DNA from: Neoarius graeffei | Taxonomy: Eukaryota > Chordata > Actinopteri > Siluriformes > Ariidae | DNA length: 64,000 bases | Direction of reading: 5' to 3' | NCBI RefSeq assembly: GCF_027579695.1 | Contig: NC_083577.1 | Span: forward strand, 58,392,283 to 58,456,282 | Shown here: piece by piece, positions 56,101 through 63,996 of the stretch | Position numbering within the stretch: position 1 is the first letter of the stretch | How the letters are laid out: every line of letters starts with the position of its first letter | Notes under the pieces: model-generated | Databases searched by the model: none | Told to the model about the DNA's origin: nothing | The model's input: only the letters and a program-made list of their open reading frames with translations | Position numbers and translations under genes: made by a program

Positions 56101-59100
56101 TGTGGCAAAATCTGATGACATTTTAGGTCATATTTATGCAGAAATATAGAAAATTCTAAAGGGTTCACAAACTTTCAAGCACCACTGTATTATGCAAGCA
56201 CACACTAGTTATTATGCCTTCGCGTTGTGTTGCCGGCTTTTGCTCCAAAACCCACAAGGATGGGGTAAGTTTATTCAAGTTTCCCAGAGATCCCGAGCTG
56301 CATGCGAAGTGGGTGAGGCAAGTCAGGCGCACTCGTGACAAGTGGGAGCCCTCACCAACATCCGTCCTGTGCTCTGAACACTTGGATTTGGATTGTTTCG
56401 ACACCCTTCCCAGCTTAAAGGAATCTCTTGGGTGTTCAGTTCAGCACAAACGTGTGTTACTACCATCAGCAGTGCCTACAGTATTCCGGAGGGAGTCTAC
56501 TAGTAGCTATGCCGGATCCAGCAGTCGCCTGGGCCAAGCCGACTCCTCCAAAGACAGTCCAACTGTCAGAACATGTGTTGAGAAACGACATAAGATAAAG
56601 GTACGTAGAGCTATAGAGTGCTCCGACATGATGCTAAAAATAGTAACCATGCGGTCTGCGCGGCCATCTTGGAAGTGACTCGCTCCAGAGCGCTCATAGA
56701 GTACACATCATAGAGTACACATTCATGATAATCATAAAGTCGTCGTGATATCAGTCATGTATTTGCTTGTGAAAGCTTGCGGCTTTCATGTAACTGCTGC
56801 CTAGCAACGAGAGGCAAAGGGTAAAGAGGGTAGGCTATCATAGATTCTATTCGGAAGAGATCAATACATGATTGCTTAAAAATTAGGCATTTTAACAATT
56901 TGCATCTGTTTTGTGATTATCGTGACACTTGTGTGTTGTATAGAACTGTATGTCTTATCAGCACATCGAGGATCTTCCACCGGAGGCTTTAGCAAGTACT
57001 CGTAGCAACACTACACTTTACCCTTTGCCATGCGTTGTTAGGGAACGATAGCAAGTACCCCGATGACCGACTTCAAGAATATGTAGAAAAAATTTAGAAA
57101 TTATACTTTCCAAAAATCATTTGAGCTTAGTGTATTGCATTTCCATTTATATTGTAGGTTCTTGCTGATGTTTTTGCGGAGTATGACGCAGCTGCTGAAT
57201 CAGAAGCTGCAGAGTTTGTATGTACTAGTTGTGAACATTCACATTATTATCAATCTCATTTATTTAAAATCAGATAAAATCATGCCATCATGATCACTGC
57301 TTAAAGTACCAGTATTTGGTTGTTCTTTTGTTCAGAGGAAGAGCTAGCACTAGAGAGTTCACCGGAGTTTTCATGTGCCATTTCCATTGAGTAGAACAGC
57401 CAGTGAACTGCAGCGTGTTCTTCCGCTGACGTCACAGCATGGCTGCGAGCCACGGACCCAGTTTTCTTGCGCTGTGCAATTAAAAGATGGATATTCACCT
57501 AACAGCTTCTTTTCACGTAATTATAACAGAAATCTAACATGTTTGCCATGTTGTATAGTTTATTTAAGAAATTTTATAGTCATGTTCGTGTCATCAGCCC
57601 TTTAATGTATCGGAAGGAAAGTAGTCTTCACTGATTTAGGACTGGACAAATCGGTAGCCAGGGCACCTAGAACAAGCAGGTTTCATGTTTTGGGCTATTA
57701 GTTATATTGTAGGGTGTGGGTGGTTTAAAAAAAATTAGCTTCAAAACCAGAAAGCAAGGAAATTCTATTCCTTACTGACTTCCACAAAAGAAGTGTTTAA
57801 TGTTTAAACTAGTGCTGTCAAGCGATTAAAATATTTAATCGCGATTAATGTCGCGACTGTCATAGTTAACTCTCGATTAATCGCAATTTAATCGCACATT
57901 TTTGTCACATGAAAAACCATTGTAATTCTCTTATCAGCATAAAGTGAATGGGCTTGCTCACCGTTCGAACTACGGGGGTACTCGGGGGATCCGAGATCCC
58001 CTGAAACAGACATGAGATCCCTTGAAAACATGATTTGGGAAATGTTGGGGGGGTCTCTAAAATATTGGCAAAATGATGTTTATTGACATAGCAATCGTGT
58101 GTAACGGGAAGCATTTGCATATCTGAAGTGAGCGCGCGATGGAGAGCTGCGCTCTGAGACAAGCGCAAGCACCCCCCCAAGGGAAAATAAGGGACCCCCC
58201 GAAAATATCGGCATAGTTCAAACACTGGTTGTACCAATGGTTTTTTTTTTTTTTAATATTGCAGAGCATAACACGTCTTGTCACAGCCACTGCAAAGTGG
58301 GGCTGGAGCCACCAATGGGAAAACTAAACTTAAGCCGAGCACCGTGGCGCTTTGGGGGAGGGCAGAGGACTCTGGCTGTGCGGGGCGTGGCATCATGTCA
58401 CAGAGCGTTAATCTCGCGATAAAAAAAATTATCACCGTTAAAATTGAGTCAAGTTAATGCGTTAATAACGCGACATTTTTGACAGCACTAGTTTAAACGT
58501 GTTTGAACTTAATGTGTTTCACAGTACACCATGATGCTATGACTGTAGTGTGTGCAAGTTTGCACATATCAGCCAAAGTGCATTCAGGCTGGTGGTAGAA
58601 TAGTTTTTACAAGGTGGATTAATTGCTGTTCATGGACGACAGATGATTTTTTCAGAATCAGGAGCACAAGGGTTTGTGGAAACACTGAAAACATTCACAA
58701 ATGACTTTTTGTTAATAATACATTCCTTCATGTCTGCACGCATTTGTTTCCTTTAGTCCTTTAACCTCGTCAATTGGGTTCATGTGCATCCAAAACATGG
58801 GACTGGGCAGCACTTCAGTTTTTATTAGCTAATTCTGGCTAATGAATTTGAGTTTTCCACCCTTGTTGAATATAAACTTTGGTTCTCTGATTGACTGACT
58901 TGAATGAGTCTGAGTCTGTTTTAAGAGTTAAACAAAGCTAAATTTAATTGAGGTGAATATCCAGTTCAGTTAAGTTCAATTGGTCGGGTTCAATGCCCGA
59001 ACTGATAATCCGCATCATCAGTTTTTCTTTGGCTAATCAGGTTGGAGGTTAGGCGCCTTGCTCAAGGGCACTTAAGCCAGTCCTGCTGGTCCAGGGAATC

Positions 59101-62100
59101 GAACCAGTAACCTTTTGGTCCCAAAGCTGTTTCTCTAACCATTAGTCTATGGCTTCCTGAATATAAGTAAATAAAAATATCTGATATTCTGTTGGTAGAT
59201 ATAAAGGCAGATGTCTATAGTCCTATCAGGCTATTTCTGTATTAAAATGAACTAAGAGTCAAGAAAAGGGCAGATACATGTCCTTATACACCATAACACA
59301 ATGCCTTTTATTTAAACATTCATTCTTTAAAAATGAGACACATTGGCAATAGCTTGCTTATCTTGCACGTACTGTATGTCTGTAAACTGGATAAAGTAAA
59401 AATATAACTTCCTCCCACAACCATTTTGTCATATGTCCAGTTTTAATTAGTTTCAAGTCCCTTCTGCTATTTTGAAAGGAAGTGGATGGAATGAGTTCTA
59501 TAAACAAAGCGAGAATACCAAATGAGTGGTCTTTTCCTTTTGCAGACTGTTGGACAAGAAGAGTAATGTGCTTGTAGTGGAGGAATGAATGTATTTAGCA
59601 TGCTTATATATGACTTTTCTTTTCTTCAGGACTACCCTTCATTAGCTCTGCTTGGAGAGAAGCTGGCTGAAAACAACATTTTCCTGATTTTTGCAGTGAC
59701 CAAAAGACATTATGTTCTTTATAAGGTATTGAAAGTTAATCAGTTCATGATGATTGGTATTGCATGATTCAGGATACATTGTACATTATTGCTTTTTAAT
59801 GCCCATAATTTTATCATTTTTGTTCTAGAACTTCACTGCATTAATTCCAGGAACTACAGTGGAGATTCTTGACCAAAGCTCAAAAAACATAATCCAGCTG
59901 ATTGTCACTGCATATAATGTGAGTTTAACTCCTGTGTTTTACAAGTCTATGAATAAAAAAAAATATATACATCGTGTTAACATAAGAGAAATAATATAGC
60001 TAACCGTAATGTAGGATACATCTACATGCTTTAAATTTAGTCAGCCGATGTAAGTAAAAACTAATTAAAAAAAATCCAGATATAGTTTGTCTTGGACAGG
60101 GTTATAGGCAAAGGTATCAGTATGCACATTTTACCTTTAACTTATTTTTAATAATAATTTATTAGCATTATCCAAAACAAAATTTGGCTCTTACAATGCT
60201 AAAAATGATCTATAAACAAAGATAAAGACACACACTTGAGAAATAGGCAAAGGATATCATCAAAAATTCTATGAAAAAAAGGAAAATTATACATGTATAC
60301 AATCTAAAAGAAATTGAAATAATATTAATAAACAGCAACAAAAAAAAAATTATAATAAACAGTATATAAATGCAGCGCATAACTATGAGCATCTGTTATG
60401 CGCTCAAGTAAAACTGAAATTTTTGCTGAAATTGCATTGTTTGTTTAAACTGGTACAGTTTCTCTCATCTTTAGGAAGAGAATTTAAATATCAAAGAAGA
60501 GCATTTGAATACCTTAAGGTAGTAGCAAAGGTCATTTTTCTGATCAAACTATAGGCTGATCTAACTGTAGCTAACAAGCAGACTTTATCGTTAACTAATT
60601 GAAGTGTGCTTGGCCAAAGAAAGTAGTAAAAATGTTAAATAGCATTATTTAAAACAAAGTGAACATTTTCCTAACTTCAAGTTGAGAAATTCATTTTGGC
60701 TTTATTTGTATAATGTTTTAATGAAAATCAATGTAAAAAAGCAGCTTCATAAAAATCTGGATGTAGAGTTGGATCCTTAACGATGAAGCCAGTGGAAGAA
60801 TGGCAAAGGAAAAACTCCCTGAGACAACATGAAGTCAACATGCTCCAACGCTTAACTCGCCATTGACAGCCTGATAGTTAAACTGATGATTTAAGAATTT
60901 CCCTGATTTGTACCACTTAGAAATGTTCCTCACATCTTGAAAGAACCTTCTAATTCAGAAAAACATTAAAATGTTGTAACTGGAAATTACCATTTTATTT
61001 TTAATAAGGGATAACACCTGTGTGATCGGGTCTTTGCGGGGAGCTTGTACTTTTCGGTTACATTCAGAATAGTACAGTCCCGATAAAGTTGTTTTTACAT
61101 ACGCCAGGTGTTTGCACTCCCCGATTTTGTGTCCCCAGGCTATGACAATATTATTAGAATGACGAGATGATCTTGATGCCCTGTGATTTATGGAATGTAT
61201 TTGATCAGATTTCACTGGTCCTAAACAATCTAGTGTTTACAAAAAGGGGAAGAAAAAGAGCACTTCTGTTGTATGAAGCAGACAGAGTAGATAAGTACGT
61301 TCTTCATAATTTGACATCCAGGTTATGTGAACTTTCACTTAAGACTGTGCTTCATGATGGCAGGCAGTCATGAGTTGATGATCTGAAACGAGGGAATGTA
61401 TGTTTGTTTTACCTGTAACCGTTTATCCCATGCGGGGGGCAAGCTGGAGCCTGTCCCAGCTGACCATGGGTGAGAGGCAGGGTACACCCTGGACAAGTCG
61501 CCAGCTCATCGCAGGGCTGACACTCACGCACACGGACACGACCATTCACACTCACGGTCAATTTAGAGCCACCAATTAACCTAACCTGCATATCTTTGGA
61601 CTGTGGGAGGAAACCCACGCAGACACGGGGAGAACATGTAAACTCCACACAAAGGCCCTCGTCAGTCATGGGTTCGAACCCAGAACCTTCTTGCTGTGAG
61701 GCGACAGTGCTAACCACTGCGCTGCCGAACGAGGGAATGGTCATGTAAAATGATTATGTATAGGAACGGGTTGCATTAGATACAAAATCAGTCAGGCTAA
61801 AAACATTTGAACTACTTTTTAATAACCAAAAGGCTTGCTGACTTTTTTGTTTAGTACTTTCGGAAAATATTTGCAGCGCCACCACAGAGAAGATTTTAAA
61901 ACGGACTGAAATGAATAGCTGTGGATATACTGCATTCATGAGGCTATGTTATTATCTTTTATCAGTTTGTTTAATCACTCCAAATATTTTTCATGGAACC
62001 ACATTGTTTGTGGTCCATATTTGATTTTTGTAGCTAGATTTGAGTAACATACTTTCCATTTAATAAGCATACTGTTTATCCCTTCTCTATGTGCAGGACA

Positions 62101-62231
62101 TCCGCTCTAAGGTGGAGCTGAGTGTGTGGGATCATCCTGAGGACCTCAGCCTGGCCTTCACTGCCACGTGTCAAGATGGCAAGCCTCTTTTAGGCCTGAG
62201 CAAATGTGCTGATTTAAAGATTGGAGACACG
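36415..62231 (+). CDS. itgb5: Integrin beta-5, first nine exons (gene continues past the window)
   Basis: Nine exons with fully consistent splice phases give 423 codons: 36415-36487, 36565-36650, 45370-45577, 45690-45939, 51416-51584, 52165-52326, 59630-59725, 59829-59918 and 62097-62231. The product is the extracellular head of an integrin beta subunit: signal peptide, Cys-rich PSI domain, the start of the hybrid domain, and the beta-I domain. MIDAS (DLSLS), ADMIDAS (the following KDD), the NRDAPEGG loop and ATDDVPH give the metal-binding residues. Beta-5 is chosen over beta-3 and beta-6 by stretches such as [13 protein letters not shown] and [14 protein letters not shown]. Beta-5 pairs with alpha-V as an RGD and vitronectin receptor at the cell surface (established knowledge). 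The EGF repeats, transmembrane helix and tail are outside the window. Confidence 0.93.
36565..36650 (+). CDS. itgb5: itgb5 exon 2: PSI domain
   Basis: Acceptor ggtctag, donor gtaaaa. It encodes [20 protein letters not shown], the classic Cys pattern of the integrin PSI domain. Confidence 0.9.
37178..37551 (+). mobile_element. tRNA-derived SINE
   Basis: Target duplication ATGAAATCTCAAGC at 37164-37177 and 37552-37565. Confidence 0.92.
37706..37981 (+). CDS. Transposon ORF, P2X7-like N-terminal segment
   Basis: It contains [20 protein letters not shown] and KPYMYEPMA, then an acidic Ser/Asp run. I recognise this as the head of fish proteins with a P2X7-type C-terminal domain, often transposon-associated (from memory). 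Translation most likely starts at the internal ATG at 37760. A donor (gtagtt) follows at about 37980, so this is probably a first exon. The zinc-binding Cys region expected downstream is not seen. The hAT at 38020 follows within 40 bp. Confidence 0.5.
38020..40040 (-). mobile_element. hAT element with BED finger, degenerate
   Basis: Perfect 8-bp duplication ATACTAAA (38012-38019 and 40041-40048). The ends are TAGGGCTGTCCCAAACG and TGGGCTGGGACGATTATCC (right, reverse-complemented). Minus-strand fragments include a BED-like finger (39790-39590, [18 protein letters not shown]) and [20 protein letters not shown] (about 38935-38870), a hAT transposase signature. Most of the catalytic region is missing. 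A SINE lies at 38136-38502. Confidence 0.9.
38136..38502 (+). mobile_element. tRNA-derived SINE
   Basis: Head ggtggcacggtggtgtagtgg to tail gataatgagatgag. Carries a small deletion at ggttgtctgtgtcagcc. Clear target duplications not found. Confidence 0.88.
40280..40600 (-). pseudogene. THAP-like ORF with internal tandem repeats
   Basis: The minus-strand start [20 protein letters not shown] (from about 40541) has the THAP head, and [12 protein letters not shown] follows. The middle is expanded by three imperfect copies of a segment encoding roughly [24 protein letters not shown] then reappears in a shifted frame. The C-x2-H part is not seen. Probably a decayed exon of the Kolobok family 3 element. 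Confidence 0.6.
40363..40479. repeat. Tandem repeat of about 50 bp, about 2.3 copies
   Basis: The unit ctccgcctcttctcctcttccggaaaaagccaa recurs with small changes. It lies within the THAP-like ORF. Confidence 0.8.
40951..41200 (+). mobile_element. LINE 3' end fragment with (TTA)n tail
   Basis: It reads [20 protein letters not shown] then KLKTHLFKI, the ORF2 C-terminus of Rex1/L2-type LINEs. The 3' sequence is cttgaaaggcgcttataaat followed by (TTA)n at 41158-41196. Confidence 0.8.
41320..41760. mobile_element. MITE with AGTATCTCACTGGGCTGCGA ends
   Basis: Left AGTATCTCACTGGGCTGCGA and right tcgcagcccagtgagatact are exact complements. The interior holds several shorter inverted and direct copies of ctgcgacagcttgcgac-like blocks. 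Confidence 0.85.
41791..42677 (-). mobile_element. tRNA-derived SINE split by a hAT MITE
   Basis: The SINE body continues after the insertion at 42406. The tRNA-like head is truncated at ctaaccac, where the next hAT element begins. Confidence 0.88.
41876..42405. mobile_element. hAT MITE inserted in a SINE
   Basis: The ends are TAGCCTGGGAAATCCCA and TAGTCTGGTTAACACC (right, reverse-complemented). The SINE sequence GGCGAAAGG is duplicated on both sides. No transposase. Confidence 0.88.
42678..44769 (-). mobile_element. hAT element with BED finger, non-autonomous
   Basis: The left end is TAGGGCTGGGTATCGCCAG and the right end, reverse-complemented, is TAGGGGTGTGCAAAAATATC. Both subterminal zones are full of cgatat-type motifs. 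No target duplication is found, because the left flank is a SINE that lost its 5' end at the junction. The minus strand carries only a BED-finger exon. Confidence 0.75.
43416..43727 (-). pseudogene. BED zinc-finger exon of hAT element
   Basis: The minus strand from the ATG at 43727 reads [21 protein letters not shown] poly-Lys tract from a T-run (43627-43647) shifts the frame. It then continues [30 protein letters not shown] (C-x2-C...H-x3-H). It ends shortly after, with no transposase core. Confidence 0.75.
45202..45369. other. End of itgb5 intron 2
   Basis: Normal intron sequence with a T-rich tract leading to the exon 3 acceptor. Confidence 0.5.
45370..45577 (+). CDS. itgb5: itgb5 exon 3: PSI to hybrid
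   Basis: Acceptor tttaag, donor gtatgg. It encodes [20 protein letters not shown] and later [18 protein letters not shown], matching beta-5 order. The 8.7-kb intron before it is nearly all transposon. Confidence 0.9.
45690..45939 (+). CDS. itgb5: itgb5 exon 4: hybrid to beta-I domain, MIDAS
   Basis: Acceptor ctcag, donor gtaagc. It encodes [20 protein letters not shown] and [20 protein letters not shown]. The DxSxS motif and adjacent Asp residues form MIDAS and ADMIDAS. Confidence 0.97.
46479..46700 (+). pseudogene. Transposon ORF fragment (unassigned)
   Basis: The 73-codon frame includes [21 protein letters not shown] block of this form recurs in fish transposon proteins, by recollection. 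A shifted upstream piece reads [20 protein letters not shown]. It is cut off by a stop before the palindrome. Confidence 0.5.
46755..47187. repeat. Large palindrome (about 200-bp arms, 34-bp loop)
   Basis: Arms 46755-46957 and 46992-47187 are nearly perfect complements, starting acagcgcgccttttggcgg and ending ccaaaaggcgcgctgt. The main differences are the length of the T/G run and a few bases. A fold-back element. Confidence 0.92.
47423..47647 (-). pseudogene. THAP domain ORF
   Basis: The minus strand from 47647 reads [20 protein letters not shown] then SFYGIPTV. The rest continues in a second frame: [20 protein letters not shown] then [13 protein letters not shown]. Together these give the C-x4-C ... 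C-x2-H pattern of a THAP finger. One frameshift, in the tkk/tkq region. Confidence 0.8.
47915..48534. other. itgb5 intron 4 sequence, nothing recognised
   Basis: No repeat ends or coding signal found. Confidence 0.4.
48535..48668 (-). mobile_element. SINE fragment (second subtype)
   Basis: Shares the cttgggcacttcaacccaaggcc block with the Merman-like copies. Head missing. Confidence 0.55.
48675..49374. mobile_element. MITE with TGTCCACACT ends
   Basis: The left end is CCCTGTCCACACTAGGGA. The right end reads back as TGCTGTGTTCACACTTATAC. Second-order inverted blocks (tatcggtac-type and ctagtgtggacag) sit inside both ends. The middle holds a purine-rich tract at about 49000-49068. Confidence 0.75.
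49000..49068 (+). repeat. Polypurine tract
   Basis: About 69 bases of almost pure A/G (gggagagggaggaggaagag and so on), inside the MITE. Confidence 0.95.
49876..50140 (+). pseudogene. THAP domain ORF, family 2 copy A
   Basis: It starts [17 protein letters not shown] (frame interrupted by a one-base change at aaaacctaaaagg). It continues [40 protein letters not shown] and VLLPSAVPT: the full THAP pattern including AVPT. The nested MITE splits it just after AVPT. Confidence 0.85.
50142..50341. mobile_element. Inverted pair of short TGTTGCCAGA MITEs
   Basis: Two roughly 95-bp copies of the 6590/63552 element are joined in inverted orientation, giving a palindrome with cagtgttgccagattggg at one end and its complement at the other. 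The uninterrupted target is seen in copy B at 56480. Confidence 0.88.
51416..51584 (+). CDS. itgb5: itgb5 exon 5: specificity loop and SyMBS
   Basis: Acceptor tgcag, donor gtcagt. It encodes [20 protein letters not shown] and [20 protein letters not shown]. The NRDAPEGG loop supplies metal-site N, D, P and E. Confidence 0.97.
52165..52326 (+). CDS. itgb5: itgb5 exon 6: beta-I domain
   Basis: Acceptor gctag, donor gtagga. It encodes [20 protein letters not shown] and [20 protein letters not shown]. Confidence 0.97.
53382..54402 (+). pseudogene. Tc1-like transposase, copy 2, few lesions
   Basis: The ATG at 53382 opens [20 protein letters not shown]. The HTH region ([20 protein letters not shown]) follows, and a TGA near 53560 (ggattggttgacc) interrupts it. 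The catalytic half resumes at 53658. It carries [35 protein letters not shown] and NPDLNPS, with frameshifts near 53825 and at 54212 (loss in the NPIEMLW region). It ends GGHTRY at 54402. First Asp region: W-x-DE-I. Confidence 0.85.
54482..56044 (-). mobile_element. Tc1/mariner-like transposon, nearly intact
   Basis: The ends CACGGAGTGCAGAATTATTA and CACTGAGTGCAGAATTATTA (right, reverse-complemented) are flanked by TA (54480-54481, 56045-56046). 1563 bp. It interrupts the tail of Tc1 copy 2, whose sequence resumes exactly afterwards. Confidence 0.95.
54809..55829 (-). pseudogene. Tc1-like transposase with a single frameshift
   Basis: The ATG at 55829 opens [20 protein letters not shown]. It has a helix-turn-helix ([20 protein letters not shown]), a basic stretch ([13 protein letters not shown]), [13 protein letters not shown] (first Asp), [18 protein letters not shown] (second Asp) and, after a frame change at a poly-T run at about 55048, [16 protein letters not shown] (third catalytic position, Glu). 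It ends KKGGYIGH. About 340 codons in all. Apart from this one shift I see no stop, so the copy is young. Confidence 0.9.
56214..56603 (+). CDS. THAP domain ORF, family 2 copy B (intact first exon)
   Basis: From [20 protein letters not shown] it runs without a stop through [40 protein letters not shown] and LLPSAVPT. The open frame continues to 56678. A donor (aaag|gtacgt at about 56600) suggests a spliced transposase, and a possible next exon at 57161-57219 reads [20 protein letters not shown]. All zinc-ligand positions of a C2CH THAP finger are present. No catalytic domain is found in the remaining 1 kb. In other vertebrates THAP proteins bind specific DNA. Here it most likely recognised the transposon ends. 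Confidence 0.8.
57810..58490. mobile_element. hAT-type MITE with palindromic target duplication
   Basis: The 8-bp duplication GTTTAAAC lies at 57802-57809 and 58491-58498. The ends are TAGTGCTGTCAAGCGATTAA and TAGTGCTGTCAAAAATGTCG (right, reverse-complemented). Cgattaat-type motifs are repeated at both subterminal zones. No transposase. Confidence 0.93.
58499..59040. other. itgb5 intron 6 sequence, nothing recognised
   Basis: AT-rich, with no terminal structures or coding signal. Confidence 0.4.
59041..59155 (-). mobile_element. tRNA-related SINE remnant (other family)
   Basis: Reverse-complemented it begins with a tRNA-like head (taatggttagagaaacag) and has a B-box-like ggttcgattccc. It then runs into a ttgagcaaggcgcctaac block. 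Different from the Mermaid-like family. Confidence 0.55.
59630..59725 (+). CDS. itgb5: itgb5 exon 7: beta-I domain
   Basis: Acceptor cttcag, donor gtattg. It encodes [20 protein letters not shown] and [12 protein letters not shown]. Confidence 0.97.
59829..59918 (+). CDS. itgb5: itgb5 exon 8: beta-I domain end
   Basis: Acceptor ttctag, donor gtgagt. It encodes [20 protein letters not shown] and [13 protein letters not shown] is a candidate N-glycosylation site. Confidence 0.97.
59919..60689. other. itgb5 intron 8 sequence, nothing recognised
   Basis: AT-rich with short A runs. No supported feature. Confidence 0.4.
60690..60840 (+). repeat. Diverged fish interspersed repeat
   Basis: Tttatttgtataatgtttta, aaagcagcttcata and ggaaaaactccctgagacaa match the repeat at 8283-8570 at reduced identity. 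Confidence 0.65.
60841..61404. other. itgb5 intron 8 sequence, nothing recognised
   Basis: No supported feature. A 68-codon open frame at 61167-61373 has no recognisable motif. Confidence 0.35.
61405..61730 (-). mobile_element. tRNA-derived SINE, older copy
   Basis: The head (gcgctgccg reversed) and the body block acctaacctgcatatctttgg are recognisable. Several internal deletions. Confidence 0.75.
62097..62231 (+). CDS. itgb5: itgb5 exon 9: hybrid domain return
   Basis: Acceptor gtgcag, donor gtgaga. It encodes [20 protein letters not shown] and so on, ending KIGDT, in phase 0. The next exon is not in the window. Confidence 0.97.
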
Positions 62232-62980
62232 GTGAGAGATGTGTGCTTATTAATTGTTGCATTGAAATTTCTCATGAAAGGGGAATCTCTCTTTTAGTTT
62301 TATTTTGCCTGGAAGAAGAGTTAAGTCAGATGAACGCTGTGACATTAATTTTAACATGAACGTATGATTTTAATTTAGACGTTGGCAAGATTATTATAGT
62401 AAGCACTTCCAGAGCCGCACCATCTTGAGACCTGAAATTGAGAAGGTCAGACATGCCTGCAGTGTGCCTAGAGATTAGAGGAGAGTGATTTGAGAGGATT
62501 TAAAATGGTTGTATGTTATTTGTAGGTTTGTATTTGATTCTGGAAGTCGTCCCCCCACCCTTAAGTTATGGAGAATAGCCAAGGGTTTCTATTTAGCATA
62601 AGGTTGAAGCATGTACCAAAAGACGTGGCCACCCACGTTGTTGTGGCTTTCTGCAAAGCTATATGCGAATAATAATTTTATTTTAAATTTTTTTTTTTTT
62701 GGGGGGGGGTGGTCACTTTGGCTCACTGTATCATTCATTGTCTTCATTTGGCAGTACTAGCTGTTCTGTTCCTTCACACTGATAAAGTGAATGACCCTGA
62801 TCAGCCTGCTTGAGATTGTAACTCTGTCTCAGCCAGCAAATTTTTTCCCCCAGTTTTGGTATTTCGCTTATTTGTAATGCGAGCAATGTTAAAATAGCTG
62901 AGGGAGCAGTAATATTCCTGGCACTTTTTGTACCTATTTTAAATATTAGATATGGTATAAACTTATCAACTGTGTAGACT
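62232..62980. other. itgb5 intron 9 sequence, nothing recognised
   Basis: AT-rich, with a T/G homopolymer run at 62685-62709. No supported feature. Confidence 0.4.
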
Positions 62981-63244
62981 TTAAAACACGGGCGATTGCT
63001 CTAAGACAACGAGGGAGGCTCAGCCTCCTCTAAAAATGACGAACATCGTGTAGGATGAATTGCGCTAGGCTTATGTTATAGCCGACCTTATAACATTGCT
63101 ATTTCAGATCCAGAATCATAGAAATATATGTGCTCAACCCAACTACAGTGTGAAATCATTCCGTTATAACTTTCCCCAGTTCGCCTAATGTGTGTGTGAG
63201 TTTTTCCCCCTCGTGACAGCGCGATGCAGCCCAGCCTCAGTGGA

Positions 63245-63432
63245 TTGGGAGCTATGTGCTTGTCAATCTCAAAATGCAAGACGATTATTGGACAAATACT
63301 GCGAAAATGCCCGCCCACGGAGTCTCACGGACTCCCAGCCTCAATGGACTTCACCGGCATTTGGGAGCTGTGCGCTTTTCAATCTCAAAATGCAAGACGA
63401 TTATTGGACAAATACTGTGAAAATGCCCGCCT
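63245..63432. repeat. Tandem duplication of about 70 bp
   Basis: Caatctcaaaatgcaagacg then attattggacaaatactg occurs at 63267-63306 and again at 63380-63419, with about 45 bp of related sequence between. Unit spacing is 113 bp. Confidence 0.9.
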
Positions 63433-63551
63433 ATGGACTCCGAGCCTCACATGGGAGGGACATGGCAGTTTCCGCGAGGAGACTGGTGATTGGTGAAAGC
63501 GGCCGGATATTTTCTTTGATTGACAGCTCGTTTCAACTATAGACAGGCAGC

Positions 63552-63642
63552 ACAGTGTTGCCAGATTGGGCGGTTTTAAGTGCATTTTGGCGGGTTTGGA
63601 ACATATTTTGGGCTGGATAACGTCAGCAGTATCTGGCAACAT
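63552..63642 (+). mobile_element. Short MITE copy (TGTTGCCAGA termini)
   Basis: A single copy of the element that is paired at 50142-50341. Ends cagtgttgccagattggg and tatctggcaaca. Confidence 0.8.
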
Positions 63643-63879
63643 CAGTTCAGTCCCATGCGGATTCGCAAGTGCTGTGGTGTGTTGTAAGAGATCGGCTTAC
63701 ATTTCGATTTCATTCATTGCATACGGTTTCTACCAGCTTTTTTAGTTTGTATATATTTTCATTGTAAATAAAGTGTAAATATAGTGTTGTTAAGTTTGCT
63801 ATCTTAGTTCCAGAAATTTCGTTTATTTGAGTGACTGAACTTGAGGGGGCTAGTCAGCTAGCAAGAAAGCTGCGCACGG

Positions 63880-63996
63880 ATGCCAAGCATTGCTGATTTA
63901 ATTTTGGCAAAGCCATTTGCCAGTCTTCCTTTCGAGGAAAAAATTAAAATTAAAGAGCAGGGTAGACCAACGCCTCAAATTGACTTGGTGAAAAAG
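63880..63996 (+). CDS. First coding exon of a TTF/ZMYM1-like hAT transposase
   Basis: The ATG at 63880 opens MPSIADLILAKPFASLPFEE and continues KIKIKEQGRPTPQIDLVKK. A donor gtag lies at 63997. This head occurs in fish ZMYM1-like proteins with a TTF zinc finger, which derive from hAT transposons (family recollection). The rest lies beyond the window, so integrity cannot be judged. Confidence 0.65.

Larger units (their letters stand above)
53015..56187 (+). mobile_element. Tc1-like transposon with long inverted ends, copy 2
   Basis: TA at 53013-53014 and 56188-56189. Same family as 29475-30879. It contains a second Tc1-like element at 54482-56044. Confidence 0.93.
52713..57601 (+). mobile_element. 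Kolobok-like transposon, family 2 copy B (itgb5 intron 6)
   Basis: TTAA lies at 52709-52712 and 57602-57605. It has the same ends as copy A. It is interrupted by a Tc1-like element (53015-56187), itself interrupted by another Tc1 (54482-56044). Without these it is about 1.7 kb. Confidence 0.88.
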
